In this document: piece by piece, positions 49,616 to 55,351 of the stretch
Layout: each line of letters starts with the position of its first letter
How positions within the stretch are numbered: position 1 is the first letter of the stretch
DNA from: Gammaproteobacteria bacterium
GTDB taxonomy: Bacteria; Pseudomonadota; Gammaproteobacteria; GCA-002705445; GCA-002716945
Reading direction: 5' to 3'
Assembly: GCA_016779485.1 (NCBI GenBank)
Contig: JADHNN010000001.1
Span: 223,885-279,235, forward strand
Length of the DNA: 55,351 nt
Made by a program: the position numbers and the translations under genes
The notes under the pieces: model-generated
Databases searched by the model: none
The model's input: only the letters and a program-made list of their open reading frames with translations
Told to the model about the DNA's origin: nothing

Positions 49616-50974
49616 TTGACACATCACACCATGGAAGACATTGTAGCCCTCTGTAAAAGACGAGGTTTTATATTTCAATCTTCCGAAATCTATGGCGGCC
49701 TTCAGGGTATGTATGACTATGGCCCTCTGGGTGTGGAGTTAAAAAATAATTTAAAAAGTGCCTGGTGGAAATCTATTGTTTATGACAGGGATGATGTGGA
49801 GGGCTTAGATTCGTCAATTTTAACTCATCCTGACGTTTTGAAGTTTTCTGGACACGAGGATACATTTACCGACCCCATGATTGACTGTAAATCATGTAAA
49901 GCAAGATGGAGAGCAGATCAAATAGATGATAAATGTCCCAAATGCGGTTCTCAAGATCTTACAGAGCCAAGACCATTTAATTTAATGTTTAAGACTTCTG
50001 TTGGCCCTGTTACAGATGAATCCTCATATGCATATCTAAGACCTGAAACTGCACAACAAATTTTTGTTAATTTTAAAAATATAATTGATTCAACATCCAG
50101 AACACTTCCTTTTGGAATTGCTCAAATAGGAAAATCTTTTAGAAATGAAATTACGCCAAGGAACTTTATTTTTAGAGTTAGAGAATTTGAACAAATGGAA
50201 TTAGAATTTTTTGTCTTACCTGGTGATGATGATAATTGGCACAAATCTTGGGTAGAAATGAGAACTAAATGGTGGATTGAACAAGGTATTCCTAAAGATA
50301 AACTGAATGTACTTAATATCACTGGCGATGACCTAGCTCACTATTCAAAAGCTACAGCTGATATTATGTATTCCTTTCCTCATGGAGATGAAGAATTGGA
50401 GGGTATTGCGAATAGAACTGATTTTGATTTAGGCTCACATACAAAAAACCAAGACAGCTTGAACATCAAAGCAAATGTCAAAGATAATAATAAATCAAAT
50501 TCTAGATTAGCTGTTCAAAATGAAAATAAAGAATGGATAGTGCCATATATTATAGAACCATCTGCCGGCGTTGATAGAGGAGTTTTAGCAGTTTTAAATG
50601 AGGCTTTCACAAATGAAGATCTAGGAGATGGGAAAACCCGAATCGTTTTAAAATTGAAAAAACATTTATCACCAATTAAAGCTGCTGTTATTCCATTAAA
50701 AAGAAATAATGAAAATTTAGTGAATAAAGCTCATGAGGTAAAAAACCGCTTACAGAAATATCAGTTTGGAAGGGTGGTTGTTGAGAATACTGGAAATATT
50801 GGCAAAAGTTACAGAAAACATGATGAAGTTGGCACACCATTATGTTTGACAGTTGATTTTGACTCGCTCGAGAAGAATACAATTACTATCCGTGACAGAG
50901 ATACTATGAATCAAGAATCAATATCTCTGGACAAAATTGATAAATATTTTTCAGACTATTATTCCGATGCATAG
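49616..50974 (+). CDS. glyS: glycyl-tRNA synthetase, single-chain (alpha2) type
   Basis: A 452-residue class II synthetase charging tRNA-Gly. It begins [21 protein letters not shown] with [21 protein letters not shown] (motif 1 region). A zinc-type CKSCKARW...CPKCG lies at about 85-110, [17 protein letters not shown] near 140 holds motif 2 features, and [14 protein letters not shown] is motif 3. The anticodon domain follows. This is the homodimeric form, unlike the GlyQ/GlyS tetramer of most Gammaproteobacteria. The TTG start has AAGGAG five bases upstream; ATG 49631 is an alternative. Confidence 0.93.
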   Translation: MTHHTMEDIVALCKRRGFIFQSSEIYGGLQGMYDYGPLGVELKNNLKSAWWKSIVYDRDDVEGLDSSILTHPDVLKFSGHEDTFTDPMIDCKSCKARWRADQIDDKCPKCGSQDLTEPRPFNLMFKTSVGPVTDESSYAYLRPETAQQIFVNFKNIIDSTSRTLPFGIAQIGKSFRNEITPRNFIFRVREFEQMELEFFVLPGDDDNWHKSWVEMRTKWWIEQGIPKDKLNVLNITGDDLAHYSKATADIMYSFPHGDEELEGIANRTDFDLGSHTKNQDSLNIKANVKDNNKSNSRLAVQNENKEWIVPYIIEPSAGVDRGVLAVLNEAFTNEDLGDGKTRIVLKLKKHLSPIKAAVIPLKRNNENLVNKAHEVKNRLQKYQFGRVVVENTGNIGKSYRKHDEVGTPLCLTVDFDSLEKNTITIRDRDTMNQESISLDKIDKYFSDYYSDA

Positions 50975-51527
50975 TGATAAATACATTATTTTAGACAGGG
51001 ATGGTGTTATCAATTATGATTCATCCTCATACATAAAAACTGTTGACGAGTGGGAACCTATCCCAAAAAGTTTAGAAGCAATCTCGTTGCTATCTAAATA
51101 TGATTATAAAATTATAATAATCTCTAATCAGTCTGGTGTAAGCAGAGGAATCATAAAATATCATAATCATCTTGAAATTCATAAGAAGCTAATAAATCTA
51201 TGTAAAAAATATTCAGGCAATATATTTGTCACATATTATTGTTATGATCATCCAGATCATAAAACTCAATTTAGAAAACCTAATCCAGGAATGTACTTAG
51301 ATATAGCAGAAAGGTTGAACATAAATTTATCTGAGGTATTTTCAATTGGAGATTCTCCAAGAGACATGAAAGCCGCATTATCATCTGGTTGTAATCCTTT
51401 AGGAGTCTTGACAGGTAATGGTAAAAAAATTAGTGAAGAAATGCCAAATATTGAATTATTTGACGACTTGTACCATGCCACACAATTTGTTATAGAATAT
51501 GATAAACAATTTATTCTTAATATTTAA
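50967..51527 (+). CDS. gmhB: D-glycero-D-manno-heptose 1,7-bisphosphate 7-phosphatase (HAD family)
   Basis: A 186-residue HAD phosphatase of the heptose pathway for lipopolysaccharide. [18 protein letters not shown] holds the nucleophile Asp pair, [12 protein letters not shown] motif [18 protein letters not shown] motif III Lys, and [17 protein letters not shown] motif IV. The zinc loop, usually CxHx..CxC before RKPxPG, reads [11 protein letters not shown] and has lost its last two cysteines. ATG 50967 overlaps glyS by 8 bases; an in-frame upstream start at 50937 would lie within glyS. Confidence 0.85.
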   Translation: MHSDKYIILDRDGVINYDSSSYIKTVDEWEPIPKSLEAISLLSKYDYKIIIISNQSGVSRGIIKYHNHLEIHKKLINLCKKYSGNIFVTYYCYDHPDHKTQFRKPNPGMYLDIAERLNINLSEVFSIGDSPRDMKAALSSGCNPLGVLTGNGKKISEEMPNIELFDDLYHATQFVIEYDKQFILNI

Positions 51528-52185
51528 CTCTCTTATTTTTTGGATAAATCTTATTTTATCTGTATTACTTTTCGGTCCAATTGCCTTTTTATTTGGAATT
51601 ATCTCCTATCCTATTTGTCTTTACATCAGTAAATTATGGTGTCGGTATAATCTATTTATTCTTAAAAATATCTGCTCACTTAACTATGAAACAAATGGCC
51701 CTGATATTAATACACATAGTATAGTAATTTCTAGGCACCAGTCTGCATGGGAGACTATATTTCTTGCTGCATATATCAAGCGTCCAATTTTTATATTAAA
51801 AAGAGAACTCTTAATGATTCCGCTTTTTGGCTGGTGTTTATATTTATTGAAGAATATTTCAATAAATCGATCAGACGGGGTATCTTCTCTTAAAAAAATC
51901 ATGAAAGCTTGTGATGAACATATCGACAATGACAGAACTCTCATAATATTTCCTGAGGGAACAAGAGTAAATTACGGAAAAAATATTGAAATCAAAAAAG
52001 GCGTTTTAAGAATACTAGATGCATTAAAGCTTCCATCTATAATTATTAATCATAACGCAGGAAAGTTTTGGTCTAAAGACTCTTTTTTAATAAAACCAGG
52101 CACTGTTGTAATTGAAACTATATCGCTTCCATACAATACTGATCAGTTAATTTCAAAAAATAAGATTCAAAAGCACTTCTTATAA
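51499..52185 (+). CDS. plsC: 1-acylglycerol-3-phosphate acyltransferase (PlsC family)
   Basis: A 228-residue membrane acyltransferase of phospholipid synthesis. An N-terminal hydrophobic region (residues ~3-45) is followed by block I SRHQSAWETIF, an HX4E variant of the usual HX4D that is frequent in this subgroup, KRELLMIPLFGWCLYLLKNI (block II), LIIFPEGTRVNYG (block III) and a later LPSIIINHNAG region for block IV (usually VPVxPV). It overlaps gmhB by 29 bases. The gmhB-plsC pair is common in Gammaproteobacteria. Confidence 0.9.
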   Translation: MINNLFLIFNSLIFWINLILSVLLFGPIAFLFGIISYPICLYISKLWCRYNLFILKNICSLNYETNGPDINTHSIVISRHQSAWETIFLAAYIKRPIFILKRELLMIPLFGWCLYLLKNISINRSDGVSSLKKIMKACDEHIDNDRTLIIFPEGTRVNYGKNIEIKKGVLRILDALKLPSIIINHNAGKFWSKDSFLIKPGTVVIETISLPYNTDQLISKNKIQKHFL

Positions 52186-52203
52186 TATTATTTTTTACAT
52201 ACC

Positions 52204-53232
52204 CTATGGAGCTGGGTTTGGTTGAGAAGAATGAACTTGATTAATATCCTCTAGCATAGTTTCTGTAATCTCTATATTTACAGAATCTATATTTTCTTTG
52301 AGTTGTTCCATAGTTGTAGCACCAATAATGTTTGATGTCACAAAAGGTCTAGTATTTACAAATGCTAGTGCTAGATGAGTTAATGATAAATTGTATTTAT
52401 CAGCTATCTTTGAATATTTTCCAACAGCTCTTAAGCACTCTTCATTACTATAGCGAGTGAACCAATCACCAAATAATCCAAGCCTTGAATTTTTCTCTGT
52501 TTTATTAATATATTTGCCTGTGAGTTGACCAAATCCAAGAGGTGAATATGCGAGTAGACCTACATTTTCATGTTTAGAGATTTCAGCTAAACCAACTTCA
52601 TAAATCCTATTTAGTAGTGAATATGGATTTTGTATGGTTACAATTTTTTCCATAGATTTTTCTTTTGCAATATTTAGATATCTACTTGTTCCCCATGGCG
52701 TTTCATTAGAAATTCCAATATAACGAACTCTTCCGGATTTAACCAGATCAGTCATAGCCTCTAATGTTTCCTCTATTGACACACCCATCTCATCTGAATA
52801 TTCATATCCTAATCTGCCAAAATAGTTCGATTTTCTCTCTGGCCAATGTACTTGATATAGATCTATGTAATCCGTTTGTAATCTTTTAAGCGAATCATCT
52901 ACAGCTTGGAAAATCTGTTTTTTATCAAGGCGCGAACCTTCTCTTAAGTATTCCATACCAGGTCCTGCAACTTTTGTAGCAACATAAATCTTTTCTCTAT
53001 CTTTTCTTTTAGCCAACCACGTTCCAATAATTTTTTCAGTTAAACCTTGAGTTTCTTCTTTGGGTGGAATGGCATACATTTCTGCGGTATCAATTAAGTT
53101 GATACCATTCGCAATAGAATAGTCTAATTGTTCATGTGCTTCAGATTGAGTATTTTGCTCACCATAAGTCATAGTGCCTAGACAAATCACACTTACATCT
53201 AAATTAGTATTAGCAAGTTTTCTGTATTTCAT
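52204..53232 (-). CDS. aldo/keto reductase (Tas-like)
   Basis: A 342-residue NADPH-dependent aldo/keto reductase of unknown substrate. It begins MKYRKLANTNLDVSVICLGTMTYGEQ. NLIDTAEMYAIPPKEETQG gives the catalytic Asp and Tyr, VATKVAG the Lys and LYQVHWPER the His. The C-terminal part has SNIIGATTMEQLKENI for cofactor phosphate binding. The MYxxPPxxETxGxTE variant is the hallmark of the Tas subgroup. Its ATG overlaps the TGA of a small open frame upstream (ATGA). Confidence 0.92.
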   Translation of the reverse strand: MKYRKLANTNLDVSVICLGTMTYGEQNTQSEAHEQLDYSIANGINLIDTAEMYAIPPKEETQGLTEKIIGTWLAKRKDREKIYVATKVAGPGMEYLREGSRLDKKQIFQAVDDSLKRLQTDYIDLYQVHWPERKSNYFGRLGYEYSDEMGVSIEETLEAMTDLVKSGRVRYIGISNETPWGTSRYLNIAKEKSMEKIVTIQNPYSLLNRIYEVGLAEISKHENVGLLAYSPLGFGQLTGKYINKTEKNSRLGLFGDWFTRYSNEECLRAVGKYSKIADKYNLSLTHLALAFVNTRPFVTSNIIGATTMEQLKENIDSVNIEITETMLEDINQVHSSQPNPAP

Positions 53233-53369
53233 TTTTTATCTTCTTTTAATCTACCATAAATGTCTTGATATCTTATAATATCTTTTTCTGACAACTTTTC
53301 TCCTGTTTGTACTTCAATAATTTCTAATGTCTGATTTTCATTATTTATGGACCTGCATTTTCTACAAAA
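53229..53369 (-). pseudogene. 46-codon open frame, possible remnant of a small zinc-ribbon-like gene
   Basis: From an upstream stop at 53372-53370 the frame encodes FCRKCRSINNENQTLEIIEV, then QTGEKLSEKDIIRYQDIYGR and LKEDKK, and its TGA overlaps the aldo/keto reductase ATG, as in a coupled gene pair. Composition looks protein-like, with a CxxC pair. But no ATG, GTG or TTG starts it upstream of the conserved-looking part (only an internal TTG at 53294). It may be a decayed or frameshifted gene, or an unusual start. Unrecognised. Confidence 0.3.
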
Positions 53370-53512
53370 TTAAGTTGAGTTAACTCATGTGTAGACATTT
53401 ATGTTATAGACTATGTTTAGATAAATTGATTAACATGTTAGTTAAATGTCCTTGTAAATAACCGTTTATGTTTATACTATAGGCACATTTAATAAACCCA
53501 TGAGGTTCAGAA

Positions 53513-54889
53513 ATTAACTACTTACTATACATTCAATCTTTATTTTTCAATTTTACATCTTGGCTTCCTGATGCCATATCTAAAAAAGATTATTTAACTC
53601 GAGATATTATAGCCGGCACTACTATAGCTATGATAATAATTCCACAATCGATGGCCTACGCCACACTTGCAAATCTAGATCCAGTCTATGGACTTTATGC
53701 ATCTTTTATACCCGTAGCAATTGCTGCTTTTTTTGGTTCATCAAGATATCTTGCTACAGGCCCTGTAGCAATGGTTAGCTTACTTACAGCTGTAGCAGTA
53801 ACATCATTATCTTTAGGAGATAGTAGTCTTTATGTGCCTCTTGCAATTATGTTAGCGCTTAGTGTAGGAATATTTCAAATCACGCTTTCTTTGGCTAAAG
53901 TTGGGAAATTAATTGATGTAGTATTAAAAGAACATGTGATTCTAGGGTTTACTTCGGCGGCTGCGTTGATTATAGCAGGTTCTCAGTTAAGTAAGGTCTT
54001 TGGTTTAAGTAAAGTATCTCTCTCTGACTTACTTACTATTAATAATTTTCTAGATAGCACCCCAATTAATTTATATGCAGTTTCTATGTCATTTATAGCA
54101 CTGATAATTTTATATATATTTAAAAATAAACTTACAAGATACCAGTTTTTAGGTAACATCGCCGTGCTTACAGCTGTAGTTGTCACTATACTATTGTCAA
54201 AAAACTACGACTACAATGGTCCTGTCGTTGGAAGCATTCCTGATGGTTTGCCTAGTTTTTCATTTAAAGGGTTTGACCTTAATCCTAATCTTATTTTTAT
54301 GTTTGTAATACATACAGTAATCATAAGTTTTGTTGGATTCATGGAAGCTATTGCTATAGCACGTCAACTCGAGCAAAAAGAAGCAGTTAAGAATTCAAAG
54401 GGTGTTGAACTATATAAATATCCTACTCCAGTTAACTCTAATCAAGAATTATTTGGACAAGGATTGGGCAATATAGCATCTAGCATATCTGGTGCGTATC
54501 CAGTATCAGGTTCATTTTCTAGATCTGCAGTTAATGAATCTGTTGGCTCTTATAGCCCGGTATCTTCGATTACAACAACTTTAATCGTAATGTTGACACT
54601 ATTATATGCCACACCTCTATTATTCGATCTCCCTACAGCAACATTAGGGATTATTGTTATATTTGCAGTCGTGCCATTAATAAAAGTTAAAAAAATGAGA
54701 GAACTATTAGACAGAGATAAAAATAAAGGATTGGTTTGTTGGACAACATTTCTAAGTACACTAATATTTCCTATTTTATCTATTGAAATTTTTTCAGGTA
54801 TCAATACTCATATATGGACTGGCATAATATTTGGATTTTTATTTTCATTAATTATAGAAAAAAATCAGTCACCTCTTAATATAAATTAA
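53513..54889 (+). CDS. SulP-family anion transporter without STAS domain
   Basis: A membrane transporter of the SLC26/SulP family. DYLTRDIIAGTTIAMIIIPQSMAYA, LDPVYGLYASFIPV and FFGSSRYLATGPVAMVSLL are the family signatures. The substrate (sulfate, bicarbonate or another anion) cannot be told. The protein ends straight after the last membrane helix, so the usual STAS domain (~100 residues) is missing. The conserved N-terminus extends 39 codons before the first in-frame ATG (53630). The only good start is ATT 53513 with GAGG seven bases upstream, or ATG 53500 if one base of AAA is extra. Confidence 0.8.
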   Translation: MNYLLYIQSLFFNFTSWLPDAISKKDYLTRDIIAGTTIAMIIIPQSMAYATLANLDPVYGLYASFIPVAIAAFFGSSRYLATGPVAMVSLLTAVAVTSLSLGDSSLYVPLAIMLALSVGIFQITLSLAKVGKLIDVVLKEHVILGFTSAAALIIAGSQLSKVFGLSKVSLSDLLTINNFLDSTPINLYAVSMSFIALIILYIFKNKLTRYQFLGNIAVLTAVVVTILLSKNYDYNGPVVGSIPDGLPSFSFKGFDLNPNLIFMFVIHTVIISFVGFMEAIAIARQLEQKEAVKNSKGVELYKYPTPVNSNQELFGQGLGNIASSISGAYPVSGSFSRSAVNESVGSYSPVSSITTTLIVMLTLLYATPLLFDLPTATLGIIVIFAVVPLIKVKKMRELLDRDKNKGLVCWTTFLSTLIFPILSIEIFSGINTHIWTGIIFGFLFSLIIEKNQSPLNIN

Positions 54890-55351
54890 ATCAAAAACAA
54901 AGTTTTTTTTATCCTTTGCTTTAATTTCATATTTAGTTACAGGCCTCAACCCTCTATTGCTTGAGAAATTGACATTTTGAGATGCTTTATTATTTATTAT
55001 TTCTTTTACTTGAAAAGCATAGTTGATATTGTCTGTTGCAAAATGAAAGAGTCCACCATTTATGAGAATTTTATCAATTATTGAAAAAGAATAGTCATTA
55101 AGCAATCTTCTTTTTCTATGTTTAATTTTTTGCCAAGGATCTGGAAACAACATATATATCTTTGAAACAGACTTCGGGCTTATTGATTCTATTATTTCTA
55201 GAGCATCACCATACTTAACATTAATATTATTATCTATAAGTTTTTTTACACCTGGTTTATAACATTCAATTCCACAAACAATATCATCAATAAACATACT
55301 ACTGAGAGCAATAGTAGATTCACCGGTTCCAAAACCAATATCTATAACAAG
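54869..55351 (-). CDS. trmB: tRNA (guanine-46-N7) methyltransferase, partial (N-terminus beyond window)
   Basis: The C-terminal 160 codons of TrmB, which methylates G46 in tRNA variable loops using S-adenosylmethionine. The SAM loop appears at the very edge as LVIDIGFGTGESTIAL, then VKYGDALEII, and MLFPDPWQKIKHRKRRL is the hallmark motif (FPDPWxKxRHxKRR). It ends FVFDLIYIKR. The reading frame stays open to the last base, so the ATG at 55297 is not the true start. It overlaps the sulP 3' end by 21 bases, convergently. Confidence 0.93.
   Translation of the reverse strand, partial: LVIDIGFGTGESTIALSSMFIDDIVCGIECYKPGVKKLIDNNINVKYGDALEIIESISPKSVSKIYMLFPDPWQKIKHRKRRLLNDYSFSIIDKILINGGLFHFATDNINYAFQVKEIINNKASQNVNFSSNRGLRPVTKYEIKAKDKKNFVFDLIYIKR

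Overview
The window looks like a core chromosomal segment, including the replication-origin neighbourhood, of an AT-rich, streamlined marine gammaproteobacterium. The best match is a SAR86-type lineage: low G+C, 1-35 base gene overlaps, a green-type proteorhodopsin with its own retinal pathway, and gammaproteobacterial blocks such as argH/hemCD, dnaA-dnaN-recF-gyrB, rpmH-rnpA-yidD-yidC-mnmE-mnmG-rsmG-parAB-atp-glmUS, yibN-secB-gpsA and glnA-glnL-glnG. The lineage call is an inference from content and order. I see no tRNA, rRNA, CRISPR array, insertion sequence or prophage.

Layout. (1) 1-2842: start of argH on the minus strand, divergent from hemC-hemD and an atypical SDR/epimerase. (2) 2845-10341, minus strand: a short orphan ParA-type ATPase, xthA, gyrB, recF, dnaN and dnaA. 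One perfect DnaA box lies in the dnaN-dnaA gap, and two parS-like palindromes lie inside recF. (3) 10419-28891, plus strand, diverging from dnaA over one symmetrical promoter: ribosomal protein L34, RNase P protein, membrane insertion (YidD/YidC), tRNA wobble modification (MnmE/MnmG), rRNA methylation (RsmG), chromosome partitioning (ParA/ParB), the complete F1Fo ATP synthase, glmU/glmS, a small membrane protein and YhbY. (4) 28919-31258, minus strand: an ABC-F ATPase and an S51 peptidase. (5) 31347-37454, plus strand: ytoQ, a DUF2805 gene, a small membrane protein, then proteorhodopsin, crtI, crtB, crtY and blh. Together these make retinal from GGPP and a light-driven proton pump that could feed the ATP synthase. 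(6) 37541-40547: a possible 23-residue membrane peptide, acetyl-CoA synthetase, an unknown gene and a YedK/HMCES-type protein. (7) 40540-43206, minus strand: ctp protease, an alpha/beta hydrolase lipoprotein, a SHOCT protein and a 45-residue membrane protein. (8) 43284-45445, plus strand: an ArsR regulator with the two-cysteine spacing of persulfide sensors, yibN, secB and gpsA. (9) 45431-49361, minus strand: the nitrogen-control operon glnA-glnL-glnG, with a likely sigma-54 promoter and a glnA-glnL hairpin. (10) 49616-55351: single-chain glycyl-tRNA synthetase, gmhB, plsC, an aldo/keto reductase (minus), a SulP transporter without STAS domain, and partial trmB (minus).

Most notable observations: GlnA has Phe instead of the Tyr that GlnE adenylylates. 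The proteorhodopsin-crtI junction carries a perfect 12-bp, GAAA-loop hairpin that buries the only Shine-Dalgarno-like sequence before crtI, and the glnA-glnL junction has a comparable hairpin. The ArsR protein resembles BigR/SqrR and sits beside AT-rich palindromes. A 45-residue membrane protein gene fills an apparent gap. SulP seems to need an ATT start or a one-base correction. No gene-free stretch exceeds 300 bases; the longest gaps are about 254 bases (glnA-glyS) and 143-280 bases (before sulP, depending on whether the remnant frame is counted).
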